Shown: positions 26,577-35,293, counted from the first letter of the stretch. The stretch: 45,985 bases of DNA from Bacteroides sp. (GCA_014801865.1 JAAVDH010000042.1:1-45985), one strand, 5' to 3'. Notes: a model not told the origin generated them from the sequence alone. Made by a program: numbers and translations.

Positions 26577-27521
26577 TTATATGTTGCAGGAATAACCATA
26601 TTCGGCCTTGAAAAGACGGCGGTACTCGTCGGGATTGTCGCTACGCATCTTGCGCAGTTCATCTTCGGGTACCTCGCTGAGCTTACTGTAGGTCTTATGA
26701 CCGGCAGAGGGTGTCGAGCCGGAAGCCGGGTTGATTGTGTGGCTGAGCTTCGCTGCTGGGGACATTGCGTCGAGGGTAGCCTTCAGAGTGTCGATACCTA
26801 CGGTCTTGCCGAGGTTGATGAAGTGCTCCTTCTTGTCGGCGGTCACACGCTTCTCCTTGATTGCGGTATCAACCGCTGCAGTGACCTGTGCGAGTGTCAG
26901 AGCGTCCTTGTCTTTTTTGAGCTGCTCCACTTCCGCGACTGTACGGTTCTGCTCACCGATCTTGCTAAGTACTGCAGCCTCGTCTGCCGTTTCCGGCAAG
27001 CCCAATGCGAGGGCGATGGTCTTGAGTTCCATTTGCTTTTTTGTTGTTTGAGGTTTATTACTGAGCATAGGCAGGGGGTTCTCGCTGTCCCTACCCAGCG
27101 TTATCTGCTTTCCGTTGTGGCGCATGACTATCGCGTTGTCATTGGCACCGATATCGACAATCGAAGTCTCGAAGATTTTACTCTTCGTAATCGTGGGAGC
27201 AGTCTGCCCGGCCACGAGATGCTCCGGCTTTTCACTCAGCTCAAGAACATCGATACCGATGCTGACCATACGGAGCGAACCAACCTCCCATTGTTTTTTG
27301 CACTGTTTGGACAGTTCGGTGGCACAGTCAAATACCGGTTCCCCGGAAATCTCACCATCCTTGACCTCGATGTCCTTCATGTAGCCGATGACTTTGCCAC
27401 GCTCATGCATATAGAGAAGCACGGGATTGCGCTCGTATTGCGCGACATCGATCCCGGAGGTCAGAACCCGGCTTCCATGACTGTTTAGACTGTCATCTGT
27501 TAGTCTTACTCGTTTACCCAT
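26577..27521 (-). CDS. prohead protease with scaffold domain
   Basis: A 314-residue protein starting at ATG 27521 (MGKRVRLTDDSLNSHG). Residues about 1-150 resemble an HK97-type head maturation protease (YERNPVLLYMHE with His, VSIGIDVLEL with Ser). After a Gln/Thr-rich linker comes a charged helical scaffold-like part and a C-terminal YSKLSEVPEDELRKM segment. An internal Met (MELKTIALALGLPE, near 27031) sits at the start of the scaffold part, so an independent scaffold product, as with Mu gpI/gpZ, is possible. It is the first gene of the leftward late operon. Confidence 0.75.
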   Translation of the reverse strand: MGKRVRLTDDSLNSHGSRVLTSGIDVAQYERNPVLLYMHERGKVIGYMKDIEVKDGEISGEPVFDCATELSKQCKKQWEVGSLRMVSIGIDVLELSEKPEHLVAGQTAPTITKSKIFETSIVDIGANDNAIVMRHNGKQITLGRDSENPLPMLSNKPQTTKKQMELKTIALALGLPETADEAAVLSKIGEQNRTVAEVEQLKKDKDALTLAQVTAAVDTAIKEKRVTADKKEHFINLGKTVGIDTLKATLDAMSPAAKLSHTINPASGSTPSAGHKTYSKLSEVPEDELRKMRSDNPDEYRRLFKAEYGYSCNI

Positions 27522-27583
27522 TTTCGGTTTCGTGTTTGAAATTTGCTGCAATATTATGAGGTAATCTCCTGACCGGCAAAAAA

Positions 27584-27623
27584 GTGTGCAACCGTTGCAC
27601 ACTTCTATGCAACCATTGCACAC
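27584..27623. promoter_or_regulatory. two dyads in the divergent late promoter region
   Basis: GTGTGCAACCGTTGCACAC (27584-27602) is a perfect 8-bp dyad with a 3-base centre. A second copy, TGCAACCATTGCA with right-hand CAC (27608-27623), is centred 21 bp away, two helical turns. They lie between the divergent late operons (starts at 27521 and 27722). Only weak -7 elements are visible (CAATATTA at 27549-27556 for the leftward side), which suits activator-dependent promoters like Mu late promoters. Confidence 0.6.
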
Positions 27624-27721
27624 TTTTTTTGTACTCATGCGTGAACATACGAATTTTGCATCAATTTCCGGTGGGTGGTCTATCATTGCCGGGAGGTTAA
27701 TCGCGCAAATTCAATTTCAAT

Positions 27722-28192
27722 ATGACAAAAGCAGAACTCGAAAAGAAAAAAGATCTTGCCCGGACGCTCTATATGTCCGGGATGGAACAGATTGAGATTG
27801 CCGATAAGGTCGGTGTGACGAGACAGTCGCTCTCAAAATGGTGCAAGGAGGGTGGTTGGAAAGAGACCCGTGCGGCAAAAACAATCACGCGTCCGGAACT
27901 TATAAGGAAGTTGCTTCTCAGAGTCAATGACCTTCTTGACATGGTCGAATCAGAGCCGAAGCTTGCGGACAGCCTTGGCGACCAGCTCTCCAAACTGACC
28001 GCTGCCATCGACAAGCTTGACAAGTCACAGGCAAATGTGGTTAATGCCATCGAAGTATTCATGGCCTTCTCCAAATGGCTTGAGTTCCGTGCGAAGTCAG
28101 ATCCAATGATTACTCCGGAACTTCTCAAGACCATAAATAAATTACAGGATGTGTATCTTGTAGAGTCATTCAATAAGGGAGCATTGGCTTGA
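27722..28192 (+). CDS. small terminase-like DNA-binding protein
   Basis: A 156-residue protein. The first 60 residues contain a helix-turn-helix (ARTLYMSGMEQIEIADKVGV, TRQSLSKWCKEGGW) of the DUF1804/terminase-small type. Helical segments follow that could oligomerise. It directly precedes the large terminase gene (one base between stop and ATG), so recognition of phage DNA for packaging is the likely job. A Mu-like phage packages from its integrated end, so the exact site would lie near a prophage end. Confidence 0.7.
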   Translation: MTKAELEKKKDLARTLYMSGMEQIEIADKVGVTRQSLSKWCKEGGWKETRAAKTITRPELIRKLLLRVNDLLDMVESEPKLADSLGDQLSKLTAAIDKLDKSQANVVNAIEVFMAFSKWLEFRAKSDPMITPELLKTINKLQDVYLVESFNKGALA

Positions 28193-28193
28193 T

Positions 28194-29762
28194 ATGGGAG
28201 CAAAGATGACTAAGGAGCAGAAGGAGGCGTTTGAACGGTGGAAGGAACACTGCCGCGAAGTTCAGACGCTGACCGCTGTATCTATGGCCATAGCAAAGGA
28301 AACACCGATTGAGCGCGACAAGCGCATCAAGCGACTACTCTCTAACTATGATGAATTCTGCGAATACTATTTCTCCCATTTCCTTACCCTGCGCGACAAG
28401 ACCACCGGTGAAGTCATAAAGACAATCCACAACGCACCGTTCCATTCGCAAGCTGCTCTCAAGATAAGGAACACGCCTAATCTTAAGGCTGTATTCAAGT
28501 GGCCTCGTGGCCATGCCAAATCAACACATATTGGTGTTTTCACACCGCTATGGCTGATATTCCAACCGAAGAGGCTGATAAACTTTATGATCACCGTCGG
28601 CAAGTCTGAGGATAGCGCAACACGTCTGCTCGGTGACTTACAGGCTGAACTCGAATATAATCAGAAACTCATTGCCGATTTTGGTGAGCAGAAGAACCTC
28701 GGCTCTTGGCTTGAAGGAGAATTCAAGACAAGGGGAGGCGCGAAGTTCCTGGCTGTAGGTCGCGGTCAGTCCCCTCGTGGTCTCCGAGACCGTGAGGCTC
28801 GTCCGGATTACATCGTGATCGATGACTTGGATGACGATGAACTCTGCCGGAATGAAAAACGAGTGAAGGATTTGACCGATTGGGTCAAGGAGGCTCTCTT
28901 CGGTGCGCTCGATGTCGGACGTGGCCGGTTCATCATGGTAGGAAACCTTATCTCCAAGAATTCTGTCCTTGCCAACATTGCTGCTTCAAAGGGTGTCCAT
29001 GTCTCGGAGATCAAAGCGGTCGATCGAGACGGGAATCCTGTTTGGTCAGAAAAATGGACTAAGGAAGAGGCACAGACGTATAAAGACTTTGTCGGTTATA
29101 GGGCATGGGAGAAGGAGATGATGCACAATCCCATCACAGACGGCACCATATTCCGGCACGAGTGGATAAGGTTCAAGCGTATGCACAAGCTCGACAAGTA
29201 TGATATGCTTGTCTGCTATACCGACCCTTCGTTCAAGTCAACCACTGCCAACGACTACAAAGCCTGTCGCCTATGGGGTAAGATCGGAACGGAACTGCAT
29301 CTTATCGATACATACGTCCGACAAGACACTGTTTCCGGAATGGTCAGATGGCTCTATAATCTCTATGAGAGATTGCCGGAGAATGTCGCTGTGACTTTCT
29401 ATATGGAGGCCAACTTCATGCAGGATATCATTCTTGATGAATTCGCCACCGAAGGCAATCTCAGAGGGTATCAATTGCCCATTATTCCGGACACTCGCAA
29501 AAAGCCGGAGAAGATACAGCGCATCGAAGCAGTATCACCTCTTTGGGAACGTGGCTATGTATTCTATAACGAGGAGATGAAAGATTCTCCGGACATGGAG
29601 GTAGGCATCGAACAGACACTCGCCCTTGAACGAGGCTCTCGCGTCCATGACGATGCTCCCGATGCTGATGAAGGTGCCATCTGGTATCTGCAGCGCAACA
29701 CAAGACAGGAAACTTTCAAACCGGTGGCGATCTTACGTCGACACCCAAAAAATTCATGGTGA
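28194..29762 (+). CDS. terminase large subunit (Mu gp28-like)
   Basis: A 522-residue packaging motor. The ATPase carries a deviant Walker A (WPRGHAKST, about residues 103-111) and Walker B YIVIDDLDDDE. The C-terminal nuclease begins with CYTDPSFKS, giving the first catalytic Asp, and ends with VHDDAPDADEGA with further acidic residues. The ATG at 28206 has GGGAG six bases upstream and may be the true start instead of 28194. It cuts and pumps phage DNA into proheads. Confidence 0.9.
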   Translation: MGAKMTKEQKEAFERWKEHCREVQTLTAVSMAIAKETPIERDKRIKRLLSNYDEFCEYYFSHFLTLRDKTTGEVIKTIHNAPFHSQAALKIRNTPNLKAVFKWPRGHAKSTHIGVFTPLWLIFQPKRLINFMITVGKSEDSATRLLGDLQAELEYNQKLIADFGEQKNLGSWLEGEFKTRGGAKFLAVGRGQSPRGLRDREARPDYIVIDDLDDDELCRNEKRVKDLTDWVKEALFGALDVGRGRFIMVGNLISKNSVLANIAASKGVHVSEIKAVDRDGNPVWSEKWTKEEAQTYKDFVGYRAWEKEMMHNPITDGTIFRHEWIRFKRMHKLDKYDMLVCYTDPSFKSTTANDYKACRLWGKIGTELHLIDTYVRQDTVSGMVRWLYNLYERLPENVAVTFYMEANFMQDIILDEFATEGNLRGYQLPIIPDTRKKPEKIQRIEAVSPLWERGYVFYNEEMKDSPDMEVGIEQTLALERGSRVHDDAPDADEGAIWYLQRNTRQETFKPVAILRRHPKNSW

Positions 29763-29763
29763 T

Positions 29764-30180
29764 ATGTTTTTGAAAGACAATGATTACGCTGTGGTCATAG
29801 GAGATGACGCACTTAAGGTTGTCTCCCGTGCTTCTGAGGAGAACCGTGCCAATGCGGAACTTGAGGCTATCGAGGAGATATCCGGTTATCTGCGCCCGGT
29901 CTATGACTGCAATGCCATATTTTCAGCCGAAGGGGATGCCCGGAACCGGCTCATCGTAATGCGAACCGCAGACATCGCACTCTACCACCTTGTGGCCTCG
30001 CTGCCTCAGAAGATGGGCATAGAGATTCGCAAGGAGCGATATGAACGTGCTATCGAATGGCTCGAAGGCGTTCAGTCCGGCAAGATCATACCCGATCTTC
30101 CGACTGTAGAGGAAGATGATCACTCAGGTTCATTCGGCACAATCTATCATTCGGAACCCCGGCTCCGGCATAATTGGTAA
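29764..30180 (+). CDS. DUF1320-like head-tail protein (Mu gp36-like)
   Basis: A 138-residue protein starting at ATG 29764, one base after the terminase stop. The pattern of helices with a conserved ADIALYHLVASLP core and a following KERYERAIEWLEGVQSGKI matches the DUF1320/gp36 family of Mu-like phages, thought to be a head-completion protein. Upstream codons in the same frame overlap the terminase gene and are not needed. Position between terminase and portal differs from Mu, where gp36 lies after the capsid gene. Confidence 0.75.
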   Translation: MFLKDNDYAVVIGDDALKVVSRASEENRANAELEAIEEISGYLRPVYDCNAIFSAEGDARNRLIVMRTADIALYHLVASLPQKMGIEIRKERYERAIEWLEGVQSGKIIPDLPTVEEDDHSGSFGTIYHSEPRLRHNW

Positions 30181-30184
30181 TTCT

Positions 30185-31531
30185 ATGAGCTTACTTGACA
30201 AATTCCTTGATAACTTCCGTTTAAATAAGAACGCTACACCTTCTCAAGAAGGTATTCCCATTGTATTTAAGACTCCGTACGGAGAAGTGAACCTTGCCAA
30301 ACCGGAAGGTCGGGCAAAGTTTAAGAGCATCGTCATGGAAATACATCGCACCACTGATGCTCTGACCCGTAAGGATATTGCGGATTGGAGAGCAGCTTGG
30401 CAGATGGCTCTCAATGTTGATAGTCCAAACCGCCAACGCCTCTATGACATATACAGGGATGTGGATGTTGATCTGCATCTCACCGGCTGTATTGACCAGC
30501 GGAGAGGATTCGTGATGTCCCGTTCATTCAAATTCGTTAACAAGACCGGCGATGAAGATGAGGATGCAAGGCATTACTTCGACCAAGCATGGTTCAAGGA
30601 TCTCATGGAACTCTGTCTTGAGTCCCGTTGGTGGGGTCACTCTCTTGTGGAACTCGGTGATCTGACACAGGACGGTGACGGTTGCCTGTGCTATGATGGA
30701 GTCAACCTCATTCCGCGCAAGCACGTTATTCCGGAATATCACCGGTGTGTACAGAATGTCGGTGACGATTGGAAGTCCGGCATAGACTACCATGAGGCTC
30801 CTTTCTCCGATTGGCTTATCGAAGCCGGACGTTCAAATGATCTCGGCAAATATTTGAAAGCAGCGCAGCAGACCATTCCAAAAAAGAATGCCCTTGCATT
30901 TTGGGATGCCTTTGCCGAGATATTCGGCATGCCTATGCGCGTGGCCAAGACAACCACTCGCGATCCCAAGGAATGGAAACGCCTCGAGCAGATGATTCAG
31001 CAAGCAGGCAGTAATCTCGGAATGTTGACCAGTATGGAAACGGAGGTGCAATTCGTGGAATCGGGCAAAGGGGATGCCTTTAACGTATATGACAGGCGTA
31101 TCGACCGTGCCAATTCGGAACTGTCGAAACTCATCATCGGTCAGACAATGACTATCGAGGACGGCTCATCACTGTCTCAGTCCGAAACACATCTTGAGGT
31201 ATTTGAAAACCTTGTGGAATCCGACCGGGATATGCTCCGGGATATAGTCAATAATCAGCTCATACCTCGCATGGTCAAGCATGGATTTCCTATAAAGGGT
31301 CTTCGCTTTGCTTGGGATGATGCTGCGGATTATACGCCGGAACAGCAGATTGCCTATGAGACCATGGTTGCTGACCGGTACGATGTGGATCCATCCTATT
31401 TCGCCGACAAGTACAATATGCCTGTCGGCAACAGGCGCGATTTCTCTACTCTTCCTGGAATTCCCGGTGGAAAGGAAGAAGATGATGATCCTGACAAGAA
31501 GCAAAAGAACGGCAGACCTTTTTTCGACTAA
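30185..31531 (+). CDS. portal protein (DUF935, Mu gp29-like)
   Basis: A 448-residue portal from ATG 30185 (MSLLDKFLDNFRLNKN). Typical DUF935 segments are a short N-terminal arm, LTGCIDQRRGFVMSRSF, the wing and stem region with GRSNDLGKYLKAAQQT, AFWDAFAEIFGMPMRVAKT, and a helical clip ending in IIGQTMTIEDGSSLSQSE. It forms the dodecameric ring through which DNA enters and leaves the head. The acidic C-terminus precedes the MuF gene by 14 bases. Confidence 0.88.
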   Translation: MSLLDKFLDNFRLNKNATPSQEGIPIVFKTPYGEVNLAKPEGRAKFKSIVMEIHRTTDALTRKDIADWRAAWQMALNVDSPNRQRLYDIYRDVDVDLHLTGCIDQRRGFVMSRSFKFVNKTGDEDEDARHYFDQAWFKDLMELCLESRWWGHSLVELGDLTQDGDGCLCYDGVNLIPRKHVIPEYHRCVQNVGDDWKSGIDYHEAPFSDWLIEAGRSNDLGKYLKAAQQTIPKKNALAFWDAFAEIFGMPMRVAKTTTRDPKEWKRLEQMIQQAGSNLGMLTSMETEVQFVESGKGDAFNVYDRRIDRANSELSKLIIGQTMTIEDGSSLSQSETHLEVFENLVESDRDMLRDIVNNQLIPRMVKHGFPIKGLRFAWDDAADYTPEQQIAYETMVADRYDVDPSYFADKYNMPVGNRRDFSTLPGIPGGKEEDDDPDKKQKNGRPFFD

Positions 31532-31545
31532 GCCCCGCCGACTAT

Positions 31546-32895
31546 GTGGGGCTCCATCAACGCTATGCCCGGCTGCTCAAGTCCTTCCCGAAGCGGCGCG
31601 AAACTGTTTCCGTGCCGGCTGTGCCGGTCTTTATCGCCGGAAGAAAGGAGCGAGAGGATGAAATCCGGAAGCAGCTGTCTGTCCTGTTTGAAGGAATGAT
31701 GAAGGCTGTGTATAAGACTGAAGGCGCACAGTTGTCTATCGACATTCTCTCAACCCCTCAAGTCCGGAAGTTCATCGATTCCCATGCTTCTGTCCTCGAT
31801 TCCTCATTTGAGAAGGTGGAGATGTCAGATGCTATGCGTAAAAGGCTGCATCGCTCTGATTTCATATTCTCCGGGATCAAGACCTTCCATGAGCTTAACG
31901 AGGCATTCCCTTCTCTCATCGATGAGAATGGTGAACGAAAACCGTTCGAACGCTTTTTGAATGATGTTCGAAGCATTGACCAAACCTATAATAGCAACTA
32001 TCTCCGGGCAGAATACAACTTCGTTACTGCATCGGCTGAAATGGCTGCTAAATGGGAGGAATTTTCTCAAGACGGCGACAGATATAATCTTCAGTATAGG
32101 ACGCAGAAAGATGATAAGGTTCGTCCGGAACATGCAGCTATAGATGGGGTGACACTACCACCGTCTGATCCTTTTTGGGCAGAGTTCTATCCGCCCAATG
32201 GGTGGAACTGCCGGTGTACGGTCGTGCAGGTACGCAAATCTAAATATCCTGCAACCCCTCACGACGAGGCCATGCGTCTGGGAGATGAAGCACTGCAGAG
32301 GGATTCCAAAGGTATTTTCCGCTTCAATCCCGGACTGGAGCAGTCAACCATCCCGGCATACAACCCTTACACCATCCGTCGATGCCGTGACTGCGACATT
32401 GCTAAAGGGAAGTCTAAGCTCGCAAGGATTACTCCGCCCGACAATCAGCTATGCCAGGCGTGCTCCGTGATTAGGGAAATGGTAGAGAAAGAATCTGCAA
32501 AAGGAATAGACTTAACAGAAAAGAAAGTTGTAAAAGCTGCCGCTAAAGAATGGGCTGAGAAGCATTTACCGGAGATAGATAATGGGGGGCAGATAGCTAA
32601 GCGCCTTGTCATTCATCATGATGCAACTGGACTTGATTTCATTCTTAATAAAAAGTTCTTTGGGGAAACATACTCTAATTGTGTACGCGCAAATAATACT
32701 GCTGAAACAATGGAGTATGCAATCAGAATTGAAGAATGGTTCCAATCATTATCAGAAGCAGGTATTGAAGAAGGGCAACACCATGTCTTTAAATTCAAAG
32801 TTATGAAAGGAACAGTGGGTGAAAAGACAATTGAAGCGAAAGCTAAAATTATTGGGAATGAGCTAATTTTATATACTATTAGAGTATATAATTAA
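31546..32895 (+). CDS. MuF head morphogenesis protein with a toxin-like C-terminal domain
   Basis: A 449-residue protein. Residues about 20-230 are the MuF (Mu gp30-like) minor head domain, with the signature RPEHAAIDG and YPPNGWNCRCTV. A Cys-rich linker (CRDCDIAKGK, CQACSV) follows near 278-305. The last 100 or so residues form an unrelated domain beginning IAKRLVIHHDATGLDFI and ending in paired beta strands (HHVFKFKVMKG, NELILYTIRVYN). The DNA from about 32470 is visibly AT-richer. MuF proteins with exchangeable C-terminal toxin domains, often of the barnase-EndoU-colicin-RelE-like group, are an established class; membership here is by layout and feel, not by search. Confidence 0.8.
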   Translation: MGLHQRYARLLKSFPKRRETVSVPAVPVFIAGRKEREDEIRKQLSVLFEGMMKAVYKTEGAQLSIDILSTPQVRKFIDSHASVLDSSFEKVEMSDAMRKRLHRSDFIFSGIKTFHELNEAFPSLIDENGERKPFERFLNDVRSIDQTYNSNYLRAEYNFVTASAEMAAKWEEFSQDGDRYNLQYRTQKDDKVRPEHAAIDGVTLPPSDPFWAEFYPPNGWNCRCTVVQVRKSKYPATPHDEAMRLGDEALQRDSKGIFRFNPGLEQSTIPAYNPYTIRRCRDCDIAKGKSKLARITPPDNQLCQACSVIREMVEKESAKGIDLTEKKVVKAAAKEWAEKHLPEIDNGGQIAKRLVIHHDATGLDFILNKKFFGETYSNCVRANNTAETMEYAIRIEEWFQSLSEAGIEEGQHHVFKFKVMKGTVGEKTIEAKAKIIGNELILYTIRVYN

Positions 32896-32896
32896 A

Positions 32897-32960
32897 AAAA
32901 CAACCAAGAGCCACCAGGTAGGCCGAAGCCTCTATCTGACGCATCCTTGATTGTTTGTTT
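32897..32960 (+). other. imperfect hairpin after the MuF gene
   Basis: AAACAACCAAG near 32900 and CTTGATTGTTT near 32950 pair over 10 of 11 bases with a 40-base loop that has its own short GC pairs (GGCC/GAAGCC). It directly follows the stop codon. Could be a read-through control or processed 3' end; no gene is seen. Confidence 0.3.
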
Positions 32961-33006
32961 CGCAAAGATAACACCAATCTTCAAATTTTGCAAGTATCGC
33001 ATTAAA

Positions 33007-33041
33007 AAAAGAGCGGAAATCCGAGTGGTTTCCGCTCTTTT
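33007..33041. terminator. bidirectional terminator between convergent operons
   Basis: A perfect 13-bp stem (AAAAGAGCGGAAA/TTTCCGCTCTTTT) with a 9-base loop and A/T runs on both sides. It separates the rightward late operon (ends 32895) from the leftward early/middle operon (ends 33054). Confidence 0.9.
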
Positions 33042-33053
33042 ACCATCCTATTC

Positions 33054-33278
33054 TCACATTGTCTCATAGATATCTATGCCGTAGCAATCCTTCAGCACCG
33101 CTTCCTCAAGCATCAGTAGATTCAATATCCCGGCTTCTTCATAAGCGGATATGGTTCCCTCTGCCTTCATCGATATAGCCATACATCTCAGTGACTCGAT
33201 AACGGTTGCCAGCATTCCCTTGCCGTAACCGTCCCTTATAAGCTGCGTTATGGTCGGAATCTTTATCGTCGTTTCCAT
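33054..33278 (-). CDS. small helical protein downstream of the antirepressor
   Basis: A 74-residue mostly helical protein of unknown function (METTIKIPTITQLIRDGYGK, then a Leu-rich middle). Two ATGs are possible, at 33278 and 33284; the latter overlaps the antirepressor stop as ATGA, but the strong GGAGGG ribosome site is placed correctly for 33278. It is the last gene of the leftward operon before the terminator. Confidence 0.6.
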   Translation of the reverse strand: METTIKIPTITQLIRDGYGKGMLATVIESLRCMAISMKAEGTISAYEEAGILNLLMLEEAVLKDCYGIDIYETM

Positions 33279-33280
33279 TT

Positions 33281-33976
33281 TCATCCCTCCTTCCAGTCGA
33301 AATCCAACCTCAGCTGCACATCCTTCCTGACCTTCTGGCTCGCGCAAAGCAGGAGCCTCACCCCCAGTTCCCTCACGAACCATCCCGGATTCGGCACCCC
33401 GTACAGCCACATCTTGCGCGCCAGCTCCTGTTTCGCATTCAGCCTCCTCACGCTTTGGGTGCTCTCGGTCCGCGCCCCGATGCATGAGTGGATGTCGTTC
33501 AGAGAATACCATTTCTCACCTTCAACCTCTACAACCCGAACTTCCCCGTCACGGAAGTTCATCACCCTGTAAGGCACATCCCGCACATCAAGGTAATCTG
33601 CCGTAGATTTCCTCACGCCGTAGCAACCTTTCCTGCGGATGCTCGGCAGCACCTCCCCCGTAACCCATTTCCGGAATTTCTTCGCCTCCGGCTTACGGCT
33701 CTGGAAAATCAGGGAGTACAGGCCGCTCTCGCTGACAGCTGACATTTTTTGAGTGCCGCCAAGGGTGTCCACTAATACCGACTCCCTTTCATCTTCATCA
33801 AGACGAGCGACAGCATCCCGGTATTTTTCAATTCCCAATACCTGACACACATCCTTAGCCACGAACCATGGCTCACCACTCACCATCTGCACCCTGACAG
33901 GTGCTTTCTCCTGACTGAAGTTGAAAACCTCAATCTCGCCTGCCGTAGCAGGTCTTGTTTCTTTCTTGTTTGACAT
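33281..33976 (-). CDS. BRO-N family antirepressor-like protein
   Basis: A 231-residue protein whose first 120 residues are a Bro-N domain: EPWFVAKDVCQVLGI, ARLDEDERESV, SESGLYSLIFQSRKPEA, KKFRKWVTGEVLPSIRR. The C-terminal half (about 130-231) is a different helical domain, as is usual in phage Ant proteins. Bro-N proteins bind DNA, and several phage members antagonise the lysogenic repressor. It is preceded by an unusually structured leader (33999-34190) ending in a terminator-like hairpin, which suggests its expression is conditional. Confidence 0.85.
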   Translation of the reverse strand: MSNKKETRPATAGEIEVFNFSQEKAPVRVQMVSGEPWFVAKDVCQVLGIEKYRDAVARLDEDERESVLVDTLGGTQKMSAVSESGLYSLIFQSRKPEAKKFRKWVTGEVLPSIRRKGCYGVRKSTADYLDVRDVPYRVMNFRDGEVRVVEVEGEKWYSLNDIHSCIGARTESTQSVRRLNAKQELARKMWLYGVPNPGWFVRELGVRLLLCASQKVRKDVQLRLDFDWKEG

Positions 33977-33998
33977 TGTTGTTATTTATTAGAGCTTT

Positions 33999-34190
33999 GT
34001 GGATGAAAAAAGACGGCATCCACTTCCCGTCGCTCTAAATCCTAACAACTTGGACTTGCAGGGGCCATTACAGCCCATGCACGGGGTTGGATGCCGTCAA
34101 TATACCATACATGCGGACATAAAAAATGCCCGTGCGGTGCATCGGACAGAACAGGCTGTCCAAGTTGTTTTAGAATTTTAGAGCACCGCA
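33999..34190 (-). ncRNA. structured leader with interlocking inverted repeats before the BRO gene
   Basis: Transcribed leftward, this 270-base gene-free gap contains at least four perfect or near-perfect pairings. They are 34012-34022 with 34088-34098 (11 bp, followed by T6 at 34011-34006, so terminator-like); 34032-34055 with 34158-34184 (about 22 of 26); 34079-34085 with 34129-34135; and 34133-34140 with 34183-34190. The first two interlock. In addition 33999-34005 can pair with 34017-34023, competing with the terminator arm. This is the layout expected of an attenuator or switching leader RNA; no known class was recognised. Confidence 0.5.
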
Positions 34191-34250
34191 AATATAACAC
34201 TATTTTTTCATATACAAATCATTTCCAAAAAAAATTTCTCAAATTCTTCT

Positions 34251-34742
34251 CTATCTCACCGCGCTCTTGAATGCCACATAGCCATAGACCTCTATATTCT
34301 CCACAATCTCCTCATGGTTATGGTTCGTCTGCGACTCCACCAGTGACAGCTCCCGGAAGCTTCGCCCGTCAAGCCCCGCTATTGCGTCATGGATATGATC
34401 GGGAAGGTCCAGCATGTCAATGCTCCTTTGCGCATCATCGGAAGCAACCTCTGCCCAGTCGGTGACAATATGCAGTACAACCTGCGGCTCGGCGCGGTAC
34501 TCCACCCCAGGAACTATCGCATTCCATCTCACCGGGCTGAACTCTACGAACACCGCCGGTCGTTCCCACGGTATCTCCTGGTCGATGAACTCAACATTCC
34601 GGTTCCACAGGTCGATGTGCCTGATCACAGGCTCTCTCTGGTCTGGATCCATATCCTCATCGGCTATGTAGAATTCCCCTGAGTCATTCCTGCACAATAA
34701 TCCGAGCTTCTCCTTGATAGCCTTGTAAATCTCTTTTCTCAT
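34251..34742 (-). CDS. phage tail terminator/gp37-like protein, tentative
   Basis: A 163-residue protein between the gpG-like gene and the structured leader. An N-terminal helix (MRKEIYKAIKEKLGLL) and a beta-rich body (PAVFVEFSPVRW, PQVVLHIVTDWAEV, IVENIEVYGYVAFKSAVR) are the usual pattern of small head-tail joining or tail terminator proteins. The four-base overlap with the preceding gene supports joint translation. No catalytic motif is seen. Confidence 0.5.
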   Translation of the reverse strand: MRKEIYKAIKEKLGLLCRNDSGEFYIADEDMDPDQREPVIRHIDLWNRNVEFIDQEIPWERPAVFVEFSPVRWNAIVPGVEYRAEPQVVLHIVTDWAEVASDDAQRSIDMLDLPDHIHDAIAGLDGRSFRELSLVESQTNHNHEEIVENIEVYGYVAFKSAVR

Positions 34743-35293
34743 CTTTCTATTATGTCAAAATCGGTGTTGAAAAATTCTGTGATATTCTCTTCGATGATCT
34801 CTCTGACTGTCTGCTCCACCTCCGGGGCATTACCGAGGAACTGACGGCGTGGTATCTTGAATGTTGAGCCAATCTTCATCAGAGCCATAAACTTCCAAAA
34901 TTCAGCTTCCGTCGATAACTGAATGTTACGCTTAGTCTTCCTAAGCTCTCCATTCTTTTTTCTTCCGAACGAACCGGTGGTGCTGTAGTATTTATACCAA
35001 AAGAACTTCTTCATTTTGGCCGTAACCTTGATTTCTCCACCTTCGTTATGGATGGCTGCTGCCGGATGTTCGGAACGGAAGATAATGCTGTTCGGTGTTT
35101 CCCGGCTTGTGATGCTCCGGCGAAGACCTCCGGTGTCCACGAGAATATGTCCCCTCGGGCGTGTGGGACTCTTACGTCTCTGCCAAGCCTCCGAGAAGAA
35201 TGCCTGACGCTCGAAGTTCCGGTCGAACTCATCAGCCATATCCACCTGTATGTCCCGGAGGATATTCTTGATTATTTGGTCGTAATTATTCAT
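34739..35293 (-). CDS. virion morphogenesis protein (Mu gpG-like)
   Basis: A 184-residue protein (ATG at 35293, MNNYDQIIKNILRDIQ) of the Phage_tail_S/gpG family. Signatures are a middle LVDTGGLRRSIT segment, HPAAAIHNEGG, and RRQFLGNAP near the C-terminus. In Mu, gpG is needed for head/tail assembly. It is unusual that it is carried in the leftward early/middle operon rather than next to the MuF gene. Confidence 0.75.
   Translation of the reverse strand: MNNYDQIIKNILRDIQVDMADEFDRNFERQAFFSEAWQRRKSPTRPRGHILVDTGGLRRSITSRETPNSIIFRSEHPAAAIHNEGGEIKVTAKMKKFFWYKYYSTTGSFGRKKNGELRKTKRNIQLSTEAEFWKFMALMKIGSTFKIPRRQFLGNAPEVEQTVREIIEENITEFFNTDFDIIER

Noticed and set aside
26571..27488. Long rightward open frame (305 codons) opposite the protease gene
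   Set aside because: It mirrors the protease/scaffold gene, has low-complexity Leu/Val/Cys content and no promoter; an antisense shadow.
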